Source of the DNA: Lachnospira sp. UBA2821
GTDB lineage: Bacteria; Bacillota; Clostridia; Lachnospirales; Lachnospiraceae
Assembly (NCBI GenBank): GCA_002351535.1
Contig: DEGR01000078.1
Span: forward strand, 1-14,703
Direction: 5' to 3'
Length of the DNA stretch: 14,703 nt
In this document: positions 6,645 to 14,193 of the stretch, in pieces
How the letters are laid out: each line of letters begins with the position of its first letter
How positions within the stretch are numbered: position 1 is the stretch's first letter
Translations under genes and position numbers: made by a program
Notes under the pieces: generated by a model
What the model saw: the letters and a program-made list of their open reading frames with translations, nothing else
What the model was told of the DNA's origin: nothing
Databases searched by the model: none

Positions 6645-8636
6645 TTAATTCAAATATTTCTTTAACTCCATCATCTGGTCCCTAAGTTCTGCCGCTGTCT
6701 CAAAATCAAGTTCTGCTGCCGCTTTTCTCATCTGCATCTCAATCTTGTCAACAAGCTTCTTTATCTCTTTCTCATTCATAGATTCAGGGTCCTTCTCAAG
6801 TTCTCTTGATGAACTTGCCACTTCCTTAGAGATGCTTATAAGTTCCCTTACGGCTTTTTTAATGGTTGTAGGTGTTATACCATGCTCTTCATTATATCGT
6901 TCCTGAATCTTACGTCTTCTCTCAGTCTCATCTATAGCACGTCTCATTGAATCCGTAATCACATCGGCATACATTATAACATGCCCTTCGCTATTACGTG
7001 CAGCACGTCCAACTGTCTGAATAAGCGAAGTCTCAGAACGCAGAAATCCTTCTTTATCCGCATCAAGAATAGCCACAAGCGTAATCTCCGGAATATCAAG
7101 TCCCTCTCTTAAAAGGTTGATTCCAACAAGCACATCAAACACATCAAGTCTCATATCCCTTATTATCTCCGACCTTTCAAGTGTATCAATATCCGAATGC
7201 AGATATCTGACCCTTATTCCAATATTTTTCATATACTCTGTAAGGTCTTCAGCCATCTTCTTAGTAAGAGTAGTCACGAGAACTTTATTTTTCTTCTCCA
7301 CTTCCTTATTAATCTCACCAATCAGGTCATCAACCTGTCCCTCCACCGGATGCACTTCAATCTTAGGATCAAGAAGTCCCGTAGGTCTTATAATCTGCTC
7401 GACCCTCATAAGCTCATGCTCATCCTCATACACATTAGGTGTTGCAGACACGAACATCATCTGGTCTATCTTACTCTCAAACTCCTGAAAATTAAGCGGT
7501 CTGTTGTCCTTCGCTGACGGAAGCCTGAAACCATAATCCACAAGAGTCGTTTTTCTCGACTGGTCACCAGCATACATTCCTCTGACCTGCGGAATTGTAA
7601 TATGTGACTCATCAACTATAATCAGGAATTCATCAGGAAAATAATCAATAAGTGTATGTGGCGTAGCCCCTGGTTCAAGTCCTGCAAGATGCCTTGAATA
7701 ATTTTCAATTCCGGAACAAAATCCTGTCTCACGCATCATCTCCATGTCAAAATTCGTTCTCTCTGCAATTCTCTGAGCCTCTATAAGCTTGTCTTCACTC
7801 TTAAAATATTCAACTCTTTCCTTTAGTTCTTCTTCTATTCCTTCAATAGCTTTAAGCATCTTATCCCTGTTAACTACATAATGTGATGCAGGAAATATTG
7901 CAACATGTTCAAGATAACATTTTACATGTCCTGTTAACGGTTCAATCTCTGATATTCTGTCAATCTCATCCCCAAAGAATTCAACTCTTATGGCATAATC
8001 ATTAGATGATGCAGGAAATATTTCAATTGTATCTCCCCTTACCCTGAATGTACCACGCTTGAAATCCATCTCATTTCTCGAATACTGGATATCTACAAGC
8101 TTCTTAATAACCTGCTCCATATCCTTTTCCATCCCCGGTCTTAACGAAATAACCATCTCCTGATAGTCAATAGGGCTACCAAGACCATATATACATGATA
8201 CACTGGAAATAATTATTACATCCTTCCGCTCAGACAATGCCGCTGTTGCAGAATGTCTCAGCTTATCTATCTCATCATTTATAGAGGAATCTTTCTCTAT
8301 ATAAGTATCTGTCGATGGAACATATGCCTCCGGCTGATAATAATCATAATATGACACAAAATATTCTACCGCATTTTCCGGAAAAAATTCTTTGAATTCA
8401 CCATATAACTGTGCCGCCAGAGTCTTATTGTGAGCCAGTACAAGTGTAGGCTTGTTAAGTTCTTTAATAACATTTGCCATTGTAAATGTTTTACCCGAAC
8501 CCGTAACTCCCAAAAGAGTCTGAAACTGATTACCTTCCCTGAATCCTTTTACCAGGGCGTCGATAGCCTGCGGCTGGTCACCTGTAGGCTTATATTCACT
8601 ATGAAGTTTGAACAAACTTTGCTCTTCATTCTGCAT
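6645..8636 (-). CDS. uvrB: Excinuclease ABC subunit B
   Basis: The helicase-like subunit that receives damaged DNA from UvrA and recruits UvrC for incision. The 663 residues contain Walker A GVTGSGKT (43-50), the damage-clamping beta-hairpin region beginning near residue 92 (SYYDYYQPEAYVPSTD), DESH (342-345), the MFVSATP motif, helicase motifs GINLLREGLDIPE and QTVGRAARN, and a C-terminal UVR domain (about 620-655, ELDFETAAELRDQM) that contacts UvrC. AGGAGG lies 7 bases before the ATG. Upstream are a good promoter and a LexA box, and uvrA follows, so the pair is likely an SOS-induced operon. uvrC is not in the window. Confidence 0.97.
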   Translation of the reverse strand: MQNEEQSLFKLHSEYKPTGDQPQAIDALVKGFREGNQFQTLLGVTGSGKTFTMANVIKELNKPTLVLAHNKTLAAQLYGEFKEFFPENAVEYFVSYYDYYQPEAYVPSTDTYIEKDSSINDEIDKLRHSATAALSERKDVIIISSVSCIYGLGSPIDYQEMVISLRPGMEKDMEQVIKKLVDIQYSRNEMDFKRGTFRVRGDTIEIFPASSNDYAIRVEFFGDEIDRISEIEPLTGHVKCYLEHVAIFPASHYVVNRDKMLKAIEGIEEELKERVEYFKSEDKLIEAQRIAERTNFDMEMMRETGFCSGIENYSRHLAGLEPGATPHTLIDYFPDEFLIIVDESHITIPQVRGMYAGDQSRKTTLVDYGFRLPSAKDNRPLNFQEFESKIDQMMFVSATPNVYEDEHELMRVEQIIRPTGLLDPKIEVHPVEGQVDDLIGEINKEVEKKNKVLVTTLTKKMAEDLTEYMKNIGIRVRYLHSDIDTLERSEIIRDMRLDVFDVLVGINLLREGLDIPEITLVAILDADKEGFLRSETSLIQTVGRAARNSEGHVIMYADVITDSMRRAIDETERRRKIQERYNEEHGITPTTIKKAVRELISISKEVASSSRELEKDPESMNEKEIKKLVDKIEMQMRKAAAELDFETAAELRDQMMELKKYLN

Positions 8637-8725
8637 GGATACACCTCCTCTTAACTTAACGTACTAATACTCATTACTGCACACACCATCAATGATTGAA
8701 CCAATGTACAACAACTATTTGTAAT

Positions 8726-8754
8726 ATTCTAACACATACCAAAATATTTGTATA
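8726..8754 (-). promoter_or_regulatory. Promoter of uvrB-uvrA
   Basis: On the minus strand TATACA (8749-8754) and TAGAAT (8726-8731) are spaced by 17 bases, and TG sits one base before the -10 (extended -10). The start codon of uvrB is about 90 bases downstream. The LexA box ends 10 bases upstream of the -35. Confidence 0.6.
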
Positions 8755-8764
8755 TAGCAAATAT

Positions 8765-8776
8765 GAACATTTGTTC
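8765..8776. promoter_or_regulatory. LexA (DinR) SOS box upstream of uvrB
   Basis: The palindrome GAAC-ATTT-GTTC (minus strand GAAC-AAAT-GTTC) matches the Gram-positive LexA consensus GAAC-RNRY-GTTC with both half-sites perfect. It lies in the only intergenic space ahead of uvrB-uvrA, genes that are LexA-controlled in Bacillus and relatives. I saw no second box in the window. Repression here would be relieved on DNA damage. Confidence 0.85.
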
Positions 8777-8834
8777 TCGTTGTTTTGTAAATATCCCAAT
8801 ACAACTGCGTGCGTTTTCCTTTCCAATTGCTATG

Positions 8835-8889
8835 CAAATTATAATTGGCTGCCGGAAACACATAAGTTCCCGACAGCCAATATAATTTG
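8835..8889 (-). terminator. Strong hairpin after ctpA, probable terminator
   Basis: TTGGCTG-CCGGAAA (8845-8858) pairs with TTCCCGACAGCCAA (8867-8880) using two G-U wobbles around a loop of about 8 bases. The pairing extends outward through AT-rich flanks (CAAATTATA/TATAATTTG) with one bulge. It starts 13 bases after the ctpA stop. The tail is AT-rich but lacks a clean U run, so it may be a leaky terminator or a transcript-end stabiliser separating the ftsEX operon from uvrB. Confidence 0.65.
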
Positions 8890-8901
8890 TATATCTCTAT
8901 T

Positions 8902-10149
8902 CTATTCTTTATTCAGTATTTCCATTGCTTTATTAAACTGTGTATCTTCCATATTAACGTCTAATGTTTCTGCATCACCCGGAAGCGATACCTCAACATC
9001 AGGTTCTATGCCTTTATCATGGATATTTTCATCATTAGGCAGATAATATTTAGACACCGTAAGCTTCATGGCAGAACCATCACTCAGCTTAAACAACTGC
9101 TGTACTATACCTTTTCCAAACGTCTTCTTTCCAACTATAGTTGCGAGCTTATAGTCCTTCATTACTCCGGCAAATACTTCTGATGCACTTGCACTCTGAC
9201 CATTCACAAGAATGCATATAGGCATATCTTTTACCGATGCATCATATTTAGCATAACATTTTTCGCCTTTGCCGTACTTATCCTTAGTATATACAAGAAT
9301 TTTATCTTTATCTACAAATAAATCAAGAATATCACATACAACATCAAGCCTTCCGCCCGGATTATCACGTATGTCAATAATAAGCTTCTTCATTCCCTGC
9401 TCTTTAAGTGAATTAACTGCCTGTGCAAACTGGTTAGTACTTACACCTTCGAATCCGGCAAGAAGAATATATCCTACACCGCCATCATACATTTTGCTTG
9501 CAACCGTATTAGCATCGATATCCGTTCTTTCAACATCGACATTTATCTTTTCATCTCCACGTTTTATAACCAGACTGATATTATCAGACTTTGCGTCCCT
9601 GATAAGCTGGACGGCATCATTTATATCCATGCCGGTAACATCTGTACCATTTATAGATACTATAATATCATCCTGTTTCATACCCGCTTTTTCGGCAGGC
9701 GAATCATCATATACTTTTACGGCTACGAGTTCTCCTGTATCTGCATTGGTCTTGACACCCACACCAATGCCCTTATATGTTCCACTTGTAGACTCCAACA
9801 CTGTCCTATATTCATCAGCAGTATAATATTCTGAATATGGGTCATCAAGTGCATTTACCATACCTTTATACGCACCCTCAACAACGTCTGATTCATCAGT
9901 ATCATTTAAAAACCATAAATCGATATTTTTATTTATCTCGCTAACCTTATCTTTAAAATCTTTATCTTTAAATGTTACCCCGCTTGCCTGTATCTGCGAA
10001 TCAGTGGCAAGCATCCTTGTAATAACTCTGTTATCCACAACATATTTTGCCACCAGAAATACCACAACAGCAAATGCGGATATTATCAAACCTGTAATAA
10101 GACCTGTGACATATTGTCTGTTAAGACCATTATCTTTTCTTTCATCCAT
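8902..10149 (-). CDS. ctpA: Membrane-anchored C-terminal processing protease (S41 family)
   Basis: A 415-residue serine protease acting outside the membrane. One transmembrane segment at 14-36 anchors the N-terminus. A PDZ domain follows at about 120-210 (GIGVGVKTN, SPAEKAGMKQDDIIVSING) and then the S41 catalytic domain. The Ser/Lys dyad is visible: Ser321 in GQSASASE and Lys346 in KTFGKG, with the 25-residue spacing seen in E. coli Prc. AAAGG stands 9-10 bases before the ATG. It is the last gene of the ftsE cluster, 30 bases after the murein hydrolase gene. Inference from position: it may process or turn over the hydrolase or another wall enzyme. The family is secure, the substrate unknown, and the choice of symbol among ctpA/ctpB/prc is conventional. 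Confidence 0.93.
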   Translation of the reverse strand: MDERKDNGLNRQYVTGLITGLIISAFAVVVFLVAKYVVDNRVITRMLATDSQIQASGVTFKDKDFKDKVSEINKNIDLWFLNDTDESDVVEGAYKGMVNALDDPYSEYYTADEYRTVLESTSGTYKGIGVGVKTNADTGELVAVKVYDDSPAEKAGMKQDDIIVSINGTDVTGMDINDAVQLIRDAKSDNISLVIKRGDEKINVDVERTDIDANTVASKMYDGGVGYILLAGFEGVSTNQFAQAVNSLKEQGMKKLIIDIRDNPGGRLDVVCDILDLFVDKDKILVYTKDKYGKGEKCYAKYDASVKDMPICILVNGQSASASEVFAGVMKDYKLATIVGKKTFGKGIVQQLFKLSDGSAMKLTVSKYYLPNDENIHDKGIEPDVEVSLPGDAETLDVNMEDTQFNKAMEILNKE

Positions 10150-10179
10150 CAGCTTACGCCTTTCCTTTAGATGTTTTTA

Positions 10180-11358
10180 TTATCCCACATAACCATGAGG
10201 GTCAACATACTGCCCCCCGACTCTTATACTGAGATGCAGATGCGGCCCCGTAGACCTTCCTGTAGAACCCACAAGACCTATCACATCACCCTGTTTTACT
10301 ACATCACCCTCTTTTACATAAGATACAGAACAGTGCATATAAACAGAGTATACATCTCCACCATGGTCAATTCCAATCCAGTTGCCTGCACTTGAACTAT
10401 AATATGACCATGCCACCTGTCCGTCCGCAACAGCTTTTATCTCTGTTCCTGTTGGAGCTGCTATATCAAGACCGCTGTGGTAAGCCGATGTTCCATTAAT
10501 AGGGTCTGTTCTTGTTCCAAATTCAGAAGTGATTGTATGACTTGATATAGGCCATATAAATCCTGCTGCCGGAGTTCCTGAATAGCTGGAGCTTCTGCCT
10601 GCCGCCGCTGCAGCAGCACGTTCAGCCTCTATTCTCTTCATTTCATCCACAAGAGCCTGCTCTTCCTGAAGTTCCTTCTGCTGCTGTGCAATAGCCTGCT
10701 CAGTAGTAGTTATCTGGGATTTATAATTCTCAAGTTCAGCATTCTTATTAGCAATAAGAACCTCAACCGACTGCTGTTCCTGCTGCTGTTTGAACTTAAG
10801 CTGCTCTAACTCGGATTTGTCAGAAAGAAGTTTTGACTGTTCGTCTTCAATCTCCTCCTGGGTTTTTTCCATCTTGCTAAGCATATTTCTATCATATGTC
10901 TCAATCTCAGAAATATACTCCGCTTTATTCAACATATCAGATATATTTTCTGACTCAAAGAATAATTCCATGTAAAATGTGTTACCATTCTCGAACATAA
11001 ACTGTATTCTTTTCTTCATGGTTGCATACTGTTCAGCAATCTCAGCTTTCTTAGCATCAAGCCTCTGCTGGGTTGCATCAATCTCAGCCTGCTTTGCAGT
11101 CTCCTTATTCTGTGTATCTGCAATAGATGCCATAATAGTGTTCAACTGCTGATCCATGGCTACGATATAAGCATCTGCATCCGACTTAAGAGTCTCAAGC
11201 TGTGACAAAATCTGCTGCGTATCAGATAACTTATTCTCCATCTCCTGTTTCTTCGATTCCTCTTCCTTAATGCTTGTTGCAAAGGACGGCACACTAATCG
11301 AAAATGCTAAAACTGCTGTTGTTACTACACATACAATTCTCACAATGTTCTTTTTCAC
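10180..11358 (-). CDS. Secreted coiled-coil M23 (LytM) murein endopeptidase, EnvC-like
   Basis: A 392-residue exported peptidoglycan hydrolase. It has a signal peptide (about 1-27, cleavage near PSFA-TS), a long Gln/Glu/Lys-rich coiled coil (about 30-245), an Ala-rich linker, and a C-terminal M23 domain (about 265-392). The zinc ligands are all present: His294 and Asp298 (HSGLD) and His375 (PHLHLS), with His342 (YMH) as the likely catalytic partner. It therefore looks like an active enzyme, unlike E. coli EnvC, which has lost its metal site and only activates amidases. I prefer the GTG at 11358, since AAAGG lies 10 bases ahead and MKKN begins a normal signal peptide; a GTG at 11367 is too close to that site. 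It lies 18 bases after ftsX, so FtsEX probably controls it through its coiled coil. Confidence 0.9.
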   Translation of the reverse strand: MKKNIVRIVCVVTTAVLAFSISVPSFATSIKEEESKKQEMENKLSDTQQILSQLETLKSDADAYIVAMDQQLNTIMASIADTQNKETAKQAEIDATQQRLDAKKAEIAEQYATMKKRIQFMFENGNTFYMELFFESENISDMLNKAEYISEIETYDRNMLSKMEKTQEEIEDEQSKLLSDKSELEQLKFKQQQEQQSVEVLIANKNAELENYKSQITTTEQAIAQQQKELQEEQALVDEMKRIEAERAAAAAAGRSSSYSGTPAAGFIWPISSHTITSEFGTRTDPINGTSAYHSGLDIAAPTGTEIKAVADGQVAWSYYSSSAGNWIGIDHGGDVYSVYMHCSVSYVKEGDVVKQGDVIGLVGSTGRSTGPHLHLSIRVGGQYVDPHGYVG

Positions 11359-11376
11359 GAAAAACACGCCTTTCCA

Positions 11377-12285
11377 TTATACTTTTAAATGTTTTCTTAT
11401 TGTAATCATACTACCTACAAGACCAATTCCTGCACCTATAATAAGCGCCATCGGTGTCATTACGGCAAATATCTGATGTGAAGATAAAAACGTTATCTTC
11501 GACGTGATGCTCTGGAACTGCCCCGCAAGATATTTTACCACTTCCTGGTATACAAAGTATAATCCAAATAATGGAACTGCAGCTCCGATAAGTCCGATGA
11601 CAATACCCTCAACAATGAATGGTGCTCTTACAAAATAATCTGTTGCACCGATAAGTTTCATAATCTTTATCTCTTCTTTTCTTACGGCTATACCAATCAT
11701 AACCGTATTGCTTATAAGGAAAACACCTACCGCAAGAAGAACTATAATAATAGTCATAGATACATAACCAACCATCTTCGCAAAATCTGTCATTGCACTG
11801 GCTGTTGCATCTGAATAGTTAACCTGTCTTATACCATCTGTCGCCTTCAGAAATGTTACAAGAGACTTCTGCATAGACACATCTTTCAAATGAATCTCAA
11901 AATATGAAGAATTTGCAAGAGGATTATCATCCTTAAATCCTTCCGCAAGTTCAGGATTATTTGCAAAATAATTTTTCTTAAAACCTTCCCATGCCTCATC
12001 AGCAGATGTATAACTCACATCAGATACTTCCGGTCTCTGCTCTACCTTAAGTTTAATTGCATTTATCTTATCCTGACTTATACCTTCGTCAAAAAATACT
12101 GTAACACTTACCGATTCCTCTGCTGTATCAATCATATGTTGAAAATTCGCAATAACTGAATACATAATTCCTATCATAAATATACAGGCAGCGATTGTTC
12201 CAACAGAAGCAAGTGAAAATAATTTATTTCTTCTTATATTTTTTATACCCTGTTTAAGGCAATAAAAAAAAGTACTAATCTTCAT
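11377..12285 (-). CDS. ftsX: Cell division protein FtsX, ABC transporter-like permease
   Basis: The membrane half of the FtsEX complex, which passes ATP-driven conformational change across the membrane to a murein hydrolase. The 302 residues have the FtsX layout: a short cytoplasmic N-terminus with basic residues (KNIRRNKLF), TM1 about 24-46, an extracellular domain about 50-168, and TM2-4 at about 172-195, 222-246 and 272-294. The conserved cytoplasmic loop after TM2 (RKEEIKIMKLIGAT) is present. I chose the ATG at 12285: AAGGTGG lies 8 bases upstream and MKIS starts a typical FtsX, whereas the frame upstream to 12312 would overlap ftsE further. The gene overlaps the end of ftsE by 11 bases, suggesting translational coupling. 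Confidence 0.95.
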   Translation of the reverse strand: MKISTFFYCLKQGIKNIRRNKLFSLASVGTIAACIFMIGIMYSVIANFQHMIDTAEESVSVTVFFDEGISQDKINAIKLKVEQRPEVSDVSYTSADEAWEGFKKNYFANNPELAEGFKDDNPLANSSYFEIHLKDVSMQKSLVTFLKATDGIRQVNYSDATASAMTDFAKMVGYVSMTIIIVLLAVGVFLISNTVMIGIAVRKEEIKIMKLIGATDYFVRAPFIVEGIVIGLIGAAVPLFGLYFVYQEVVKYLAGQFQSITSKITFLSSHQIFAVMTPMALIIGAGIGLVGSMITIRKHLKV

Positions 12286-12961
12286 ACAAGTAACCACCTT
12301 TTTTCTCATCACTTATAACCACACCTTTATTCATGGTTATAACACGTTTATTCATGGCATCCACAATTTCCCTGTTATGTGTAACTACTAAAACTGTGGT
12401 TCCTCTCTTATTAATCTCTTCCAGAAGTCTCATGATTTCCCATGAATTCTTAGGGTCAAGATTTCCGGTTGGCTCATCTGCAAGAAGAATAGCCGGATTA
12501 TTAACCAATGCTCTGGCTAAAGCTACCCTCTGTTGCTCTCCACCTGACAATTCTTTTGGAAATGAACGGTATTTCTCCGACAATCCCACCAAAGAAAGCA
12601 TGGCAGGTACTCTCTTTTTAATAACCTTAGTCGGTGTTTCTATGACTCGCTGTGCAAATGCTATATTCTCATATACATTTCTATCCTTGAGAAGACGGAA
12701 ATCCTGGAAAACAACTCCCATATCACGTCTTAATTCAGGAATGCGTTTACGTTTTATAGTGTTCAGAACCCTTCCGTTAATTTTAATTATACCTTCTGTA
12801 GGTTCCAGTTCTTTAAGAAGCAGCTTAATCAATGTGGATTTTCCGGAACCGCTGTTACCAACGATAAAGACAAATTCACCTTTTTCAACTTTCAAGTCTA
12901 TCTTTTTAATAGCCGGAGCGCCTGTAGAATACGATTTAGATACATTCTCTAATTCTATCAT
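12275..12961 (-). CDS. ftsE: Cell division ATP-binding protein FtsE
   Basis: The cytoplasmic ATPase partner of FtsX. The 228 residues carry a complete ABC domain: Walker A GNSGSGKST (35-43), Q-loop Gln86 (VFQDFRLL), signature LSGGEQQ (138-144), Walker B ILLADEP (158-164) with Glu163, and the switch His195 (VTHN). The length is standard. AGGAGG (12974-12979) lies about 12 bases before the ATG, a rather long spacing, and overlaps the stop codon of the upstream regulator gene. That places ftsE in the same transcript as the regulator, only 16 bases after it. Confidence 0.95.
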   Translation of the reverse strand: MIELENVSKSYSTGAPAIKKIDLKVEKGEFVFIVGNSGSGKSTLIKLLLKELEPTEGIIKINGRVLNTIKRKRIPELRRDMGVVFQDFRLLKDRNVYENIAFAQRVIETPTKVIKKRVPAMLSLVGLSEKYRSFPKELSGGEQQRVALARALVNNPAILLADEPTGNLDPKNSWEIMRLLEEINKRGTTVLVVTHNREIVDAMNKRVITMNKGVVISDEKKGGYLYED

Positions 12962-12977
12962 CGCTTTATATTTCCTC

Positions 12978-14066
12978 CTAATATTCCATATTTTCCATAT
13001 ACTTCATATACTTAACTACCATAAGCGCTATCATAAATGTAATTGCGTCCTCAAATACTCTCAAATCAAGGTTAGTGCTCTTCTGAAGTTTGTCAAGTCT
13101 GTATACAAGTGTATTTCTATGAATAAATAACTGTCTTGATGTCTCCGAAACATTAAGATTGTTTTCAAAAAACTTACTAATTGTCGTAAGAGTCTCCTCG
13201 TCAAATTCATCAGGAGACTTTCCATCGAATATTTCTTTAATAAACATTTTGCAAAGTGGTATCGGAAGCTGGTATATAAGTCTTCCTATACCGAGATTAT
13301 TATATGCTACAACATTCTTATCACTGTAGAATATCTTTCCAACGTCAAGTGCCATCTTGGCTTCCTTATAAGAACGCGACACCTCTTTAATCTCGTTCAC
13401 AATTGTTCCATACGCAATATTTACTTTAACCATAGCCTCTGTGTTAAGCATGTCCAAAAGAGTATGCGCCGTTCTGCTAAGTTCTGCATATCCCTCTTCA
13501 TTCTCAACCTCATGCACAAGAATAATATTTTTTTCATCAACTGCTGTGATAAAATCTTTAACTTTTCCTGAGAATAATGTTCTCACCATCTCAAGTGCAT
13601 TGGCATCCTTCTCGTGCTTTGTCTCTATAATAAATACAGCACGCTTAACATCTGTCTCTATATGAAGTTTCTTTGCCCTGTTATATACATCAACTAAAAG
13701 AAGATTATCAAGAAGAAGATTCTTAATAAAATTATCTTTGTCAAAACGCTCTTTATATGCCACTAAAAGGCTCTGTATCTGGAATACAGCCATTCTTCCG
13801 ACCATATATGCATCCTCATTACCACCCTTTGCGAGCAGAACATACTCTAACTGATTGTCATCACTCACTTTGAAAAACTGATAATCCTGAAGAACCTGAC
13901 TGTCGGCAGGTGAATCAACAAATGTCATAACTGCATCAGAATATTCCTCTGCCCCACCAAATGTTGTAGCAAGTATCTTGCCCTCTGTATCTGTAACACA
14001 CATATCCACGCGTGTTATTCCTTTTAAGCCTTCTATTGTTGTTGAAAGTATCTGATTTGATATCAT
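12978..14066 (-). CDS. PucR/CdaR-type transcriptional regulator
   Basis: A 362-residue putative DNA-binding regulator. The N-terminus (about 1-105, starting MISNQILSTTIEGLKGIT and containing VDMCVTDTEGKILATT) resembles the sugar-diacid-recognition/PAS-like sensing region of CdaR proteins. The C-terminus (about 295-350: FFENNLNVSETSRQLFIHRNTLVYRLDKL) is the PucR-family helix-turn-helix. I chose the ATG at 14066, with GGGAG 8 bases upstream; a GTG at 14075 overlaps that site. It is the first gene of the probable operon with ftsE, ftsX, the M23 hydrolase gene and ctpA, and follows a sugar ABC transporter ATPase gene across a strong terminator. Ligand and targets are not visible. No convincing promoter could be placed in 14067-14127, although TATAAG and TATAGA occur there. 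Confidence 0.85.
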   Translation of the reverse strand: MISNQILSTTIEGLKGITRVDMCVTDTEGKILATTFGGAEEYSDAVMTFVDSPADSQVLQDYQFFKVSDDNQLEYVLLAKGGNEDAYMVGRMAVFQIQSLLVAYKERFDKDNFIKNLLLDNLLLVDVYNRAKKLHIETDVKRAVFIIETKHEKDANALEMVRTLFSGKVKDFITAVDEKNIILVHEVENEEGYAELSRTAHTLLDMLNTEAMVKVNIAYGTIVNEIKEVSRSYKEAKMALDVGKIFYSDKNVVAYNNLGIGRLIYQLPIPLCKMFIKEIFDGKSPDEFDEETLTTISKFFENNLNVSETSRQLFIHRNTLVYRLDKLQKSTNLDLRVFEDAITFMIALMVVKYMKYMENMEY

Positions 14067-14127
14067 TAGCTTCACTCCCTATAAATTTATTCGAAATTAC
14101 CTTTCTATATCTTATAACATTTTTGTT

Positions 14128-14169
14128 AAAAAAAAAAGAGGAAATACACTTTTTTCAGTGTATTTCCTC
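14128..14169 (-). terminator. Strong rho-independent terminator after the ABC ATPase gene
   Basis: A perfect 13-bp stem (GAGGAAATACACT at 14138-14150 with its complement at 14157-14169) and a 6-base loop. On the minus strand it is followed by ten T residues (14128-14137). It ends the ABC ATPase transcript 24 bases after the stop codon and isolates it from the regulator gene downstream. Confidence 0.95.
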
Positions 14170-14193
14170 AAAATTTAACAATTATTGTTCTAT

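Noticed and set aside
9269..9826. Plus-strand ORF of 185 codons
   Set aside because: Antisense to the PDZ and S41 parts of ctpA; Ser/Thr-rich reading typical of a shadow frame.
12333..13130. Plus-strand ORF of 265 codons
   Set aside because: It lies opposite ftsE and the end of the regulator gene, whose motifs are unmistakable. It has no ribosome-binding site and no recognisable motif: an antisense shadow.
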